Numbered from the stretch's first letter, positions 1-7,924 are shown. The stretch is DNA of 64,000 nucleotides from Cronobacter sakazakii (GCF_000982825.1 NZ_CP011047.1:3224001-3288000); one strand, 5' to 3'. Program-made: numbers and translations. The notes: generated from the sequence alone by a model not told the origin.

Positions 1-1090
1 CGTCGCGCATACTGAAGTGATGTCGATATTTAATATATTGACGTGGGAGCGTTTCGGATTAACCACAGGCGCTGAAGGCTTTGTGATCCTGGCCGGTTTT
101 ATGCTCGGCATGCTTAACCGCCAGCGGTTGCAAAAAGCGGTATTACTGACGGTAGGCTGGACACTCTGGCGGCGTGCCTGGAAGATCTATCTGGTTAATA
201 TCATTATTATCCTGAGCGTGCTGCTGTTATCGAAAATACCTTTTATTAATACGTTTGAAATAACCCACTTTGTGGACCGTTACTCGGGGAATAGCTGGTC
301 GTTGTTTCCCACCACGCCGCAAATTAAAGAAACCTGGTTCAACATTATTTTGTTTTTACAGATTGGCCCGCACCAGACCCAAATTCTGGGGCTGTATGTC
401 TTTTTACTGCTGTTAAGCCCGCTTTTTCTCGCCTTACTGCACTATCGTAAAACCGCCTGGCTGATTGCCGGTTCGGCAGGGGTGTATGGCCTGTATCAGG
501 TGACGTCGTTTCGCCTCACCGAGAGCGAATTTGAGTTCGCGTTTCCGCTGATGGCCTGGCAGCTCATTTATATCATCGGGATGTGCTGCGGCTGGTATAA
601 GGACGAACTGTTATCACTCGCGCGCACCGGCCCCGGCAAAGTGACCGTCGCGTTTATGATCATCTGTGCGCTGATACTGATGTTTATCGCCCAGAATCAT
701 ACCAACCCCTTTATGCCGCCGGGCCTGCTGCTGCATATCATTCCGCCCGCCGATTTCAATGCGCTCTACCATACGTGGGCCGCCAAAAACGCACTCGGGC
801 CGCTGCGGGTGCTGAACGATTTTTGTCTGATGGTGGCAGTTTATGCGCTGCTTACCTGGTGCTGGACCCCCATTTACCGCCTGACCGGCTGGTTTCTGAT
901 CCCGCTTGGGCAGCACTCGCTCTATACCTTTATTTTGCATGTGTATGTGGTGCTGCTGGTAAGCCAGGTGGTGCATTTCGATTTATGGCATCAGGCCTGG
1001 CTTATGAACACACTGGTTCATAGCGTGGCGCTGGGCATTCTCTGGCTAATGGCGAAGTATGACGTCGCCGGACGCTGGATCCCCAATTAA
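1..1090 (+). CDS. OpgC-family membrane acyltransferase (5' end outside window)
   Basis: The reading frame is open from base 2, so the gene begins upstream; about 360 C-terminal residues are present. It is rich in hydrophobic segments, about nine to ten membrane helices. The segment around ERFGLTTGAEGFVILAGFMLG matches the early part of OpgC proteins, which normally starts some 40-50 residues further upstream. OpgC proteins are inner-membrane enzymes that add succinyl groups to osmoregulated periplasmic glucans. The next gene starts 14 bp downstream on the same strand, and four further genes follow with gaps under 15 bp or overlaps, so this is probably one operon. The substrate here is inferred from family only; another glycan could be modified. 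Confidence 0.75.
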   Translation, partial: VAHTEVMSIFNILTWERFGLTTGAEGFVILAGFMLGMLNRQRLQKAVLLTVGWTLWRRAWKIYLVNIIIILSVLLLSKIPFINTFEITHFVDRYSGNSWSLFPTTPQIKETWFNIILFLQIGPHQTQILGLYVFLLLLSPLFLALLHYRKTAWLIAGSAGVYGLYQVTSFRLTESEFEFAFPLMAWQLIYIIGMCCGWYKDELLSLARTGPGKVTVAFMIICALILMFIAQNHTNPFMPPGLLLHIIPPADFNALYHTWAAKNALGPLRVLNDFCLMVAVYALLTWCWTPIYRLTGWFLIPLGQHSLYTFILHVYVVLLVSQVVHFDLWHQAWLMNTLVHSVALGILWLMAKYDVAGRWIPN

Positions 1091-1104
1091 GGAACGACAA
1101 GGGT

Positions 1105-2019
1105 ATGACGAGGATATATCACTGCGTTGGTCTGGCGATGCTTACGCTTGCGGGCTTCCCGTGTCATGCTGACCAGCAGCCTGCGAGCACGCAGAGTGGG
1201 GCGAGTGCGGATAACGAATCCGAGCCGATTCAGGCGGGCGTTTTCACGAGCCGCTGGGGACGGCTGTTTTCGGGCAACGACAAAAAATTCTCCGGCGCGC
1301 TGAGTTTTAACAGCGGGCTGAAAGAGCAGTACGTCACGATCCCAAACAGTAGTGATACGGCGACGCAGACCAATAAAATTAACCAGACCGTCAACCTGAG
1401 CCTGCAATATTCGCCGTGGAGTTATCTCTTCGCCAACGTCACGCTGCGCGCACCGGTGCGTGATTTAACACGTTATTCCAGCGATTTCCGCTACAGCTTC
1501 GGCTATGACGACTGGCACGCCAATACCTTCAGCCTGGTGTACAGCAACTACGGCGATAACCATATCTGGCCATCGGGCAACAAACGTCACACCTATTTTG
1601 AACAGGGCGGCGTGACGGCAGCCTATAAATTCTCGCTGCCGAAACCGCTTGAGAAACATCTGCTGATCAATAAAGGCGATTCCATTATCTGCCAGGTGGG
1701 CTACACGTGGGTGCCGCGCTATTACGATCTCAACAGTAACGACATTCGCAGCAATAAAAATGTGGTGCTGGGCGGTTGCGGCTATACGCTCAAACAGCAT
1801 TTCTTTGTGCGCGCCACGGCGTTCTGGTTCCCCGACAGCAGCCAGCAACAGCCGTGGAACGGCGATTACAGCTACAGCTTTGGCTACGCAGGCTATACGC
1901 CGGGCTCGTTCTCAATTCAGTACGCCAACTACAGCGGCACGCGGTATCCCGGTCATGCCAGCGGCAACGGCAAATTCCGCGAAGGCACCGTCAGCCTTAT
2001 CTGGTATTTACCCCTTTAA
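1105..2019 (+). CDS. Outer-membrane beta-barrel protein of unknown function
   Basis: 304 residues starting with a signal peptide (cleavage near HADQQ, residues 21-24). The mature part has alternating aromatic/polar stretches, many Tyr, Trp and Ser, repeated 'YSFGY' and 'YSNYG/YANYSG' segments, and ends in a strand-like 'SLIWYLPL'. This is the pattern of an outer-membrane barrel of about 10-12 strands. The start ATG follows a purine-rich site (GGAACGACAAGGG). I do not recognise a named family. Its position between an OpgC acyltransferase and a signalling cassette suggests it acts on or exports a periplasmic glycan, but that is inference from context only. Confidence 0.7.
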   Translation: MTRIYHCVGLAMLTLAGFPCHADQQPASTQSGASADNESEPIQAGVFTSRWGRLFSGNDKKFSGALSFNSGLKEQYVTIPNSSDTATQTNKINQTVNLSLQYSPWSYLFANVTLRAPVRDLTRYSSDFRYSFGYDDWHANTFSLVYSNYGDNHIWPSGNKRHTYFEQGGVTAAYKFSLPKPLEKHLLINKGDSIICQVGYTWVPRYYDLNSNDIRSNKNVVLGGCGYTLKQHFFVRATAFWFPDSSQQQPWNGDYSYSFGYAGYTPGSFSIQYANYSGTRYPGHASGNGKFREGTVSLIWYLPL

Positions 2020-2028
2020 GGAGCTTTG

Positions 2029-3249
2029 ATGCCGGACAGACAGCGGGTTTTGATTGTTGATGACTCCACCGTTTACCGACGGCTGCTCGGCAGCATGCTC
2101 GGCAAATGGGGCTACGAGGTGCTGGAAGCGGTCAACGGCGTCGCGGCGCTGGACGTGCTGGCCACACAGCCGGTCAATATGGTGCTGAGCGACTGGGAGA
2201 TGCCGGTGATGGATGGCCTGACGCTGTGTCAGGAGATTCGCGCGCGCTTTCAGGAACACTACATCTACCTGATTTTATTAACGGCGCGGGAGAGCGTGGA
2301 CGACCTGGCGTTAGGATTCGAGGCGGGCGCTGATGATTTTCTCAGCAAGCCGGTAAACCAGAGTGAACTGCGCGCCAGGCTGCACGCGGGCGAGCGCATT
2401 CTGGAGCTGGAAGCGACGCTCGCGGCGCGAAATGCGCGCCTTCGCGAGGCGCTCTCGCAAATCGAAAGCGATCTCCAGGCGGCGGCGCAGTTACAGCGCT
2501 CGGTGCTGCCGGGCCGACGCATGCAATACGATAACTTTTTCGCCGACTGGCTGTTTGTGCCTTCAGCGTATGTCTCCGGCGACATCTTTAATATTTTCCC
2601 GCTCGACCGCTATCTCGGTTTTTACTGCGTGGATGTGGCGGGGCACGGCGTGGGCGCGGCGATGATGTCGCTTGCCGTGGCGCGCCAGTTTCTGCATGGG
2701 CGGGCGGTGGAGCGTTTTTTATTTGATGGCGACGGCGTCACCGCGCCGCATGAGGTAATCCGGATCCTCAATGAACGTTTCTGCCACGACGACACCGAGA
2801 TAGTCAGCTATTTCACAATGATTTACGGCGTGATCGACACAGAAACCGGTGAAGGCAAGCTCTGCCAGGCCGGACACCCAACGCCGTTTATTACGCACCC
2901 GGACGGCTCCATGACCCGTATCGGCAGTGGCGGCGCGCCGGTGGGCTTGCTGGCAAGCTTAAGCTGGGAAGATGCCACGTTTACGCTTAAGCGCGGCGAC
3001 CGGCTGTGCCTCTACAGCGACGGCATTACGGAGTGCGAAAACCCACAGCAGGAGCAATTTGGCCATGAGCGGCTGGAGCAGTGGTTACAACGTCACGTTT
3101 CCAGCCCGCTTGACGCGATTTTTCCGGCCCTGCACGACAAGCTTGTCGACTGGCGCGCCAGAACGCAGGGCGATCAGGTGGCGATGGCCGACGACGTCTC
3201 ACTGTTAATTATTGAACGAAGCCACGAGGGAGTGCGCGATGAATCTTGA
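2029..3249 (+). CDS. Response regulator with PP2C/SpoIIE-type serine phosphatase output
   Basis: 406 residues. Residues 5-120 form a receiver domain with acidic pair Asp11/Asp12, phospho-acceptor Asp55 (in LSDWEMP), Thr85 and Lys107. A coiled linker follows (about 122-155). Residues 165-400 form a PP2C/SpoIIE phosphatase with metal-binding Asp185 (VSGD), Asp202 (DVAGHG) and a C-terminal MADDVSLL. The family dephosphorylates a STAS-domain anti-sigma antagonist; the immediate downstream gene encodes one. ATG 2029 is preferred over TTG 2026 because AAGGAG sits 6 bp upstream. The HsbR protein of Pseudomonas is a related design with a fused kinase; here the kinase is a separate gene. Confidence 0.92.
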   Translation: MPDRQRVLIVDDSTVYRRLLGSMLGKWGYEVLEAVNGVAALDVLATQPVNMVLSDWEMPVMDGLTLCQEIRARFQEHYIYLILLTARESVDDLALGFEAGADDFLSKPVNQSELRARLHAGERILELEATLAARNARLREALSQIESDLQAAAQLQRSVLPGRRMQYDNFFADWLFVPSAYVSGDIFNIFPLDRYLGFYCVDVAGHGVGAAMMSLAVARQFLHGRAVERFLFDGDGVTAPHEVIRILNERFCHDDTEIVSYFTMIYGVIDTETGEGKLCQAGHPTPFITHPDGSMTRIGSGGAPVGLLASLSWEDATFTLKRGDRLCLYSDGITECENPQQEQFGHERLEQWLQRHVSSPLDAIFPALHDKLVDWRARTQGDQVAMADDVSLLIIERSHEGVRDES

Positions 3250-3580
3250 GACTGAACATCTGGACGGCATAAGCGTGATAACGCCGGTGGCACGACGGCT
3301 GGACGCCTCGGTCGCCGCCGCGTTTCGCCAGGGCGTAAGCGAAGAGATAGCCCGCACCACGGGCGGGCTGGTTATCGATTTCTCGCGCGTCGATTTTATC
3401 GACAGTAGCTGCCTCGGCACGCTGATTGCACTCTTTAAGCAGATGAACGGCAAGGGAGAGATGGCGCTGTGTTCGCTGAACAGTAACATCATGAATATGT
3501 TTAAGCTGACCCGCATGGACCGCGTATTTATCCTCTGCCCGGATCGCGCCGCTGCGCTGGCCCGGTTGCAAAAAGGATGA
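3239..3580 (+). CDS. STAS-domain anti-sigma factor antagonist
   Basis: 113 residues, single STAS domain of the SpoIIAA/RsbV/HsbA type. The phosphorylation motif is DSSCLG, with candidate phosphoserines 56 and 57. It overlaps the phosphatase gene by 11 bp, so translation is probably coupled. Start ATG 3239 has a GAGGGAG site; the longer TTG start at 3212 lacks support. Expected role: phosphorylated by the kinase encoded next and dephosphorylated by the upstream PP2C protein, switching binding between partners. The final target (sigma factor, cyclase or other) is not visible in this window. Confidence 0.92.
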   Translation: MNLETEHLDGISVITPVARRLDASVAAAFRQGVSEEIARTTGGLVIDFSRVDFIDSSCLGTLIALFKQMNGKGEMALCSLNSNIMNMFKLTRMDRVFILCPDRAAALARLQKG

Positions 3581-3584
3581 ACCG

Positions 3585-3998
3585 GTGAGCGCCACGCTGA
3601 CGCTTCCCGCGCGCCTCGATGCGCTTGGCCCGCTCGCCGACGCGCTGGCGCAGTTTATGGCGCCGCTACCGGTGGACGACGGCTGGCGTTTCGAATTCGA
3701 TCTGGCGGTGTGCGAGGCGGCGGCGAACGTGATTCGCCATGCGCTGCAAGAGACGCCGGAGCGCACGTTTACCGTTGAATTTCAGCAGGGTGAAGCCGCC
3801 GCGCGAGCTGTTTTCACCGATAACGGCAATGCTATCCCCGACGGCAAACTGGACGCCGCGAGAGCAGGCGCAAAGGATGACGACGTTGCGCTGATGAGCG
3901 AAGGCGGGCGAGGGCTGATGCTGATCGTTGCCTGTGTCGACGACGTGGATTACCGGGCGGGGCAGATAAACCGCCTGACACTCTGCAAGCGGTTTTAA
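3585..3998 (+). CDS. HATPase_c anti-sigma-type serine kinase (RsbW/SpoIIAB-like)
   Basis: 137 residues starting at GTG with AAAAGG upstream, 4 bp after the STAS gene. GHKL ATPase motifs are visible: N-box Glu44...Asn48 in CEAAANVIRHAL, G1 box FTDNGNAIPDG, and G2 box SEGGRGLMLI. There is no His-kinase dimerisation domain, as expected for RsbW-type serine kinases. It is the last gene of the operon; the next gene is convergent after a matS palindrome. It most likely phosphorylates the STAS protein encoded immediately upstream. Confidence 0.9.
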   Translation: MSATLTLPARLDALGPLADALAQFMAPLPVDDGWRFEFDLAVCEAAANVIRHALQETPERTFTVEFQQGEAAARAVFTDNGNAIPDGKLDAARAGAKDDDVALMSEGGRGLMLIVACVDDVDYRAGQINRLTLCKRF

Positions 3999-3999
3999 C

Positions 4000-4012
4000 G
4001 TGACGTTGTCAC
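4000..4012. promoter_or_regulatory. matS site 1 (MatP binding site)
   Basis: GTGACGTTGTCAC, an exact match to the MatP consensus GTGACRNYGTCAC that defines the Ter macrodomain in enterobacteria. It lies in the 17-bp gap between two convergent genes. The flanking C and G extend the palindrome to 15 bp. Confidence 0.9.
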
Positions 4013-4015
4013 GAA

Positions 4016-4594
4016 TCAGTGGGGTTCATTAACCGTCATGGTAAAGATAAGCGTCTCCTGCTGTTCATTCGCGTAGCGGTGCGGGGCATCGGTGCGCGCC
4101 ACGGCGGATGCGCCCGCATGGACCTGCAACACTTCATCATTGACGCCAAGCGTCAGTACGCCTCGCTCCACATGTAATAGCTCAGACGTTCCCTGCGGAT
4201 GGCCCGGCGAGGTAAACACATCGCCCGGCTGCAACTCCCAGCGCCACAGCTCCACCATATTCGGCCCGCTGGTTCCGGCAAGCAGACGCGCCGTACCGCC
4301 ATGGTCACCTGTCCACAAAACCGGGATTTGCGTGGCTTCTATCAACCGCGCGGCAGGCTGGCTCGCCACATCCAGCAGGTCGGCTACTGATAACCCCAGC
4401 GCGGCGGCGACCTTGCAGAGGATAGCGATACTCGGGTTAGCCGCGGCTTTTTCAAGCTCAACCAGCATACCTTTGCTGACGCCCGCACGCTGAGAGAGCG
4501 CATCCAGCGTCACTTTATGTTCCTTACGCCAGGCTTTCAGCTTTTGCGCCAGAGCAACGCTAAGCGAGTCAACATCAGCGCCTGGTTCAGTCAT
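4016..4594 (-). CDS. XRE-family regulator with C-terminal cupin domain
   Basis: About 192 residues. A helix-turn-helix of the XRE type lies near the N-terminus (VTLDALSQRAGVSKGMLVELE), followed by a cupin_2 barrel with glycine/histidine-containing strands (GDVFTSPGHPQG, ASAVARTDAPHRY). Such proteins are usually local repressors responding to a small ligand. ATG 4594 is chosen; a GTG at 4615 would add seven residues and neither has a clear Shine-Dalgarno. It is divergent from the B3/B4-domain gene at 4659 with repeated GTCATTA elements between them, so it probably controls that gene and itself. Confidence 0.85.
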   Translation of the reverse strand: MTEPGADVDSLSVALAQKLKAWRKEHKVTLDALSQRAGVSKGMLVELEKAAANPSIAILCKVAAALGLSVADLLDVASQPAARLIEATQIPVLWTGDHGGTARLLAGTSGPNMVELWRWELQPGDVFTSPGHPQGTSELLHVERGVLTLGVNDEVLQVHAGASAVARTDAPHRYANEQQETLIFTMTVNEPH

Positions 4595-4647
4595 TATATT
4601 GACTTTATGGGTCACTGGTCATTACCATGAAATAAAATAGTCATTAC
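4590..4647. promoter_or_regulatory. Candidate operator: three GTCATTA direct repeats
   Basis: GTCATTA occurs at 4590-4596, 4618-4624 and 4640-4646, spanning the start of the XRE-cupin gene and the divergent intergenic region. This arrangement would suit autoregulation and control of the B3/B4 gene. No experimental or family evidence links the motif to this regulator. Confidence 0.4.
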
Positions 4648-4658
4648 GGGATTATCTG

Positions 4659-5348
4659 ATGAAACCATTAACACCGTCAATTGCCCCGGAGATCGCCCGT
4701 CTCGCGCCGGGGTTCCGGGCTATCAGCATTAACGTTATTGCCGCGCCGCTGGCAGATGAAAGCGTGGGAAGAAGGGCGCTGGAAGCTGCCTGCCGCCACG
4801 TGCAGGAGAACGATTTCCCCTGGGCGCAGTCGCATCTTGCTGCATGGGACGCCGTTTTTCAGGCATTCGGCGCAAAGCCGAAACGCACGCCGTGTTCCGC
4901 CCAGGCGCTGCGTAAACGGGTCGCGCGTGACGGCGCGATGGCGTCGCTCGATCCGGTGGTCGATCTCTATAATGCCGTGAGCATCAAATACGCCGTGCCA
5001 ATTGGCGGGGAAAACCGCGCGGCATACCAGGGTGAGCCGCGTCTGGTCATTGCCGACGGCAGCGAAGCGTTCGATACCTTTAAAGACGGCGAGCCGGTGA
5101 ATGAATCCCCGGAGCCTGGCGAACCGGTCTGGCGCGATGACGCGGGCGTGACATGCCGCCGCTGGAACTGGCGTCAGGGCGTGCGCACACGGCTGGATTC
5201 GCAGGCGCAGGAGATGTGGTTTATTCTGGAATGCTTACCGGCCATGCCGGAGGAAGCCGCCGACGCCGCCGCGCGTGAACTGGCCGAAGGCCTGGCCGCG
5301 ATGATGCCGGGCGCGCAAATCACCACAGAAACGGTTCAGCCAGGCTGA
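4659..5348 (+). CDS. B3/B4 tRNA-binding-domain protein
   Basis: 229 residues. The whole protein resembles the B3/B4 domain of the phenylalanyl-tRNA synthetase beta chain as found in free-standing enterobacterial proteins: LYNAVSIKYAVPIGGEN and the region around DAGVTCRRWNWRQ are typical. In the synthetase this fold edits Tyr-tRNA-Phe; the role of stand-alone copies is unsettled. ATG 4659 follows GGGATTATCTG. It is divergent from a cupin regulator and 16 bp upstream of the broken grpB-like gene, so it probably headed a three-gene operon with grpB and the DUF1493 gene. Confidence 0.75.
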   Translation: MKPLTPSIAPEIARLAPGFRAISINVIAAPLADESVGRRALEAACRHVQENDFPWAQSHLAAWDAVFQAFGAKPKRTPCSAQALRKRVARDGAMASLDPVVDLYNAVSIKYAVPIGGENRAAYQGEPRLVIADGSEAFDTFKDGEPVNESPEPGEPVWRDDAGVTCRRWNWRQGVRTRLDSQAQEMWFILECLPAMPEEAADAAARELAEGLAAMMPGAQITTETVQPG

Positions 5349-5364
5349 CCGTATACAGGAGAAA

Positions 5365-5887
5365 ATGATGGCCGGACGACAGATAGTGCTGGAACCTTTA
5401 CAACCCGGCCTGGCCTGCGCAATTTGCTGAAGAAGAGAAAAGGGTGCGTGAAGTGCTCGGCGACGTTGCGCTGGCCGTTCATCATATTGGCAGTACGTCG
5501 GTGCCGGGGCTCGCGGCCAAACCGGTTATCGATATGCTGATTGAGGTCTCCGGTTTAAGCGCGCTTGATGACTGCAACGCCGTGATGCAGGCGCTGGGCT
5601 ACACGCCGCGCGGTGAGTACGGCATTCCCGGCAGGCGTTACTTTATTAAAGGCCACGCTGTGCGAACGCATCATATTCACGCATTCGTGGCAGGCAGCCA
5701 TCACGTAACGCGGCATCTGGCGTTTCGTGACTATCTGCGCCGGCATGATGACGTCATGCAGGAATATGCGCAGATAAAATTTACGGCCGCGCGCGACAGC
5801 GGTTTTCAGTCAGACGTTTACAGCGAACTGAAAAACGAGTTTATCGCGCGGGTTGAACAGCAGGCGCTTGCGCGGAGGCAGCAATGA
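5365..5887 (+). pseudogene. GrpB/UPF0157-family gene with +1 frameshift
   Basis: Downstream of 5400 the frame reads as a clean GrpB-family protein (VHHIGSTSVPGLAAKPVIDML, HHIHAFVAGS). The natural start is ATG 5365 with AGGAG upstream, but that frame stops after 21 codons. Removing one T from the TTT run at 5397-5399 restores the usual family opening 'VLEPYNPAWPAQFAEEE' and joins both parts. So this is one gene with a single-base insertion: a mutation, sequencing error or, less likely, a programmed shift. The GTG at 5444 could start a shortened product. The end overlaps the next gene by 4 bp (ATGA). Confidence 0.85.
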
Positions 5888-6216
5888 ACAGCGACAGCCT
5901 GGAAGCGCAGGTTTATGCCCATGTGCGCAAGCATGACGGCTTTTATCTGTTCGGTAAACCTGAACTGACCGAACAGACCGATCTCGATTTTGACCTGCAG
6001 CTGGACGAGGACGAAGCGCTGGCGCTGATGGAGGATTTTTTTACGACATTTAGCGTGGCGCGGGGAAATTTCTCCATTACGACTTACTATCCGCCCGATC
6101 CACCGCTGAGCGTTATGCTCAATCCATTTCGTAAACGCGAAATCCCCATAGTGCCGTTTTTTACCATCGGCATGCTTATTGAATCTGCCCGGGCTGGCCG
6201 CTGGCTCTATGACTAA
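5884..6216 (+). CDS. DUF1493-family protein
   Basis: 110 residues, acidic N-terminal half (DLDFDLQLDEDEALALMEDFF) with a central 'YYPP' segment, matching the small enterobacterial DUF1493 family that often sits near acyl-carrier-like genes. Function is unknown. The start codon overlaps the grpB stop (ATGA), so translation would be coupled, and the grpB frameshift may affect it. The 3' end overlaps the convergent transporter remnant by 41 bp. Confidence 0.7.
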   Translation: MNSDSLEAQVYAHVRKHDGFYLFGKPELTEQTDLDFDLQLDEDEALALMEDFFTTFSVARGNFSITTYYPPDPPLSVMLNPFRKREIPIVPFFTIGMLIESARAGRWLYD

Positions 6217-7198
6217 CGGCGCGTTTGGCCAGTTTTTTCTGCAGTATGACCACCAGGACGGGAAATCCCGCCGCGCTCAGCGCACTTATCACCAACAGGC
6301 TGTTCAGGTTTTGCGGGTTTATTACGTGCTCAGGAAGTAATAAAGAAGATAGAAAGAACGCGAGCGTGGTTATCAGATACATTATTGCTGTCTGTAGTGA
6401 CGAAAAACTGGCTCTTTGCTCATTTGCAGGGTAGTGCATCGCCAGCGCCGAGGCGCAAACCAGTCGGCTATAGGACGCGCCAAGAAACAGGGTGATAAAG
6501 AGAAAAACATTATTAAATCCCATCGCAGGAATGAGCAAGCTTACCACAAATAACAGCGTTGAAAGGATAGACAGGGCCAGCGCAGATATTTTAGATATAA
6601 GAATCCCTGTTATTTTCGTAGACGCATAACCTGCAATGCCACCACTTAAAAATAATAACGGCAGGAGAGATTCCTGTGCGCCCATAAACTGAATCAGTAA
6701 AGGCGTTAAAATAGGGATAATAAGCATGGGGCTAAATTGCACCAGTGCCGTTGATGATGCAAAAAGTAAGGTTTGACTATCAAAAAAGAGCTTAGTCTTT
6801 ATGCCTGATGAAACCGCGTCGCGGGGAAGGGTAAACACAATTAGCGGCAAACAAACCAGGCATAACGCACTGATTAACCACAACGAAGCCTGCCAGCCAT
6901 AATGGGTACATAAAAACATGACCGCTGGCATACCGACGATACTCACCATCGAAAATGAAGCTATCACCGTGGCCAGCATTTTCCCGCGCAATGGTGCTGG
7001 GGCAGAATTTATTAAAATACTCATACCCACACCCATCGTCGTACCACCCACCAGGCCTGCGCAGAAACGTATTATCAGAAGCGTGCCAAAATGCGTGGTC
7101 ACAGTGCACAAACAAGTAAATATTCCAAGCAGCAGCATATTGCGGAATATAAATCGCTTTTTATTAAATCTCTCAACCCAATAAAACGCCGCTACGCC
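6176..7198 (-). pseudogene. MFS transporter remnant, 5' end deleted
   Basis: Reading on the minus strand from about 7198, the frame encodes roughly 340 residues with about ten to eleven membrane helices and MFS signatures: IIRFCAGLVGGTTMGVGMSI, the loop after helix 2 with ERFNKK, and a charged central loop. The first helix is missing. Upstream of 7198 the open frame continues only as antisense of the LysR fragment, so those 29 residues are not native. The original start and promoter are gone, and base composition is lower in GC than the neighbours, suggesting past transfer. It is probably not expressed as a working transporter. Confidence 0.8.
6824..6831 (+). other. KOPS octamer pointing to dif
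   Basis: GGGAAGGG matches GGGNAGGG, the FtsK-orienting sequence. It lies left of dif and reads on the + strand, which directs FtsK translocation rightwards to dif at 7712. Confidence 0.6.
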
Positions 7199-7534
7199 AG
7201 AAATAACCGCCCTGCGCTGAAAGGCGCTCCCTGGCAGTTTGTGAACCGCAAAGGGGAGTTCGAGACGATAAAGGTTAAAGGGCATTATCGCGTCAACAGC
7301 GGAGAGATGGCGGGACGCGCGGCAGTCGCCGGCGTCGGGTTTGCCATTCTGTCAAAACAAGCCTGTCAGCCTTACATTAACGATGGACGGCTCATCGAGG
7401 TTGAGTTTGAACAAGCGGCAGCGCCGTTGCAGTTGTTCGCGGTGTATTCAAACCGGCGTTTCTTGCCCGCGAAAACAAGAGCGTTCATTGATTTCGTACA
7501 TCAGCGATTGAGCGCGATGCCTTCAGCGACATAA
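7199..7534 (+). pseudogene. LysR-type regulator remnant (C-terminal part only)
   Basis: About 110 residues from PALKGAPWQFVNRKGE to the stop match the end of a LysR effector domain: GHYRVNSGEMAGRAAVAGVGFAILS, LIEVEFEQ and a terminal RAFIDFVHQRL. The DNA-binding domain and about 190 residues are absent. Upstream in this frame the sequence is antisense of the MFS remnant. The pair was evidently divergent, and a deletion removed both 5' ends and the shared promoter; the joint lies near 7190-7200. Confidence 0.85.
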
Positions 7535-7576
7535 GGTGGCACGCCAGCCAATAATTCAAAGTGACAGATGAAGCCA

Positions 7577-7606
7577 GTAGCGTGGGTAAGCGAAGCGCAC
7601 CCGCGG
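7577..7606 (+). repeat. Short palindromic intergenic repeat unit
   Basis: The core GGGTAAGCGAAGCGCACCC is an imperfect hairpin also present at 7929, 9304-9462 and 15962-16042. Orientation is given as the strand reading GGGTAAGCG. It resembles REP-like elements; it is not an ERIC sequence. Confidence 0.8.
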
Positions 7607-7711
7607 ATCGAAACTACATGCCGGTTTTTGAGACGTTATGCGCGCCCGCAAAATCTTATCGACGTGAGGAATCCGGCCCGAACTCACTGAACATTGCCTT
7701 GATTCTCTTTT

Positions 7712-7739
7712 AGTACGCATAATGTATATTATGTTAAAT
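7712..7739 (+). other. dif: dif site (XerC/XerD chromosome dimer resolution site)
   Basis: 28 bp: XerC arm AGTACGCATAA (7712-7722), centre TGTATA (7723-7728), XerD arm TTATGTTAAAT (7729-7739). It differs from the E. coli dif at positions 1 and 4 only (A for G in both), within the more variable XerC arm; the centre and XerD arm are identical. The surrounding matS, Ter and KOPS sites support the call. This is the point where FtsK-activated XerCD resolves chromosome dimers. Confidence 0.95.
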
Positions 7740-7845
7740 AACATTTGGTATCAGAACCACGCTTATCAGCCCTGGCCGCCTGACGCCGCTATTGCCTGCC
7801 CTGCGTGTCTGCACTCGCTTAAGACCCAAACCTCTCTATCTCTCC

Positions 7846-7912
7846 CGGTGCGCTACGCGAAATCTGCAGAACTGAGCCTCACAACTTTTCTCAGATTTCA
7901 CGTAGCGCACCG
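7846..7912. repeat. 21-bp inverted repeat (20/21 matched) with 25-bp loop
   Basis: Left arm 7846-7866 and right arm 7892-7912 are reverse complements except for one base (C versus T at arm position 13). The right arm is followed by TTTTTAT, so on the + strand it could end transcription. The arm contains GCGCTACG, shared with the nearby repeat family. It lies 106 bp right of dif. Confidence 0.85.
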
Positions 7913-7924
7913 TTTTTATATTGT

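Larger units (their letters stand above)
7535..7924. other. Intergenic region holding dif, one repeat unit and a long hairpin
   Basis: No credible gene is seen in these 390 bp. They contain a palindromic repeat unit (7577-7606), dif (7712-7739) and a 21-bp inverted repeat (7846-7912), all described separately. Confidence 0.85.

Noticed and set aside
775..1023. Short frames inside the OpgC gene on both strands
   Set aside because: Shadows of the membrane-protein frame without own start signals.
3082..3096. GGTTACAACGTCAC, resembling an inverted Ter core
   Set aside because: It lacks the ATG of ATGTTGTAACTAA and the flanking bases; inside a coding region.
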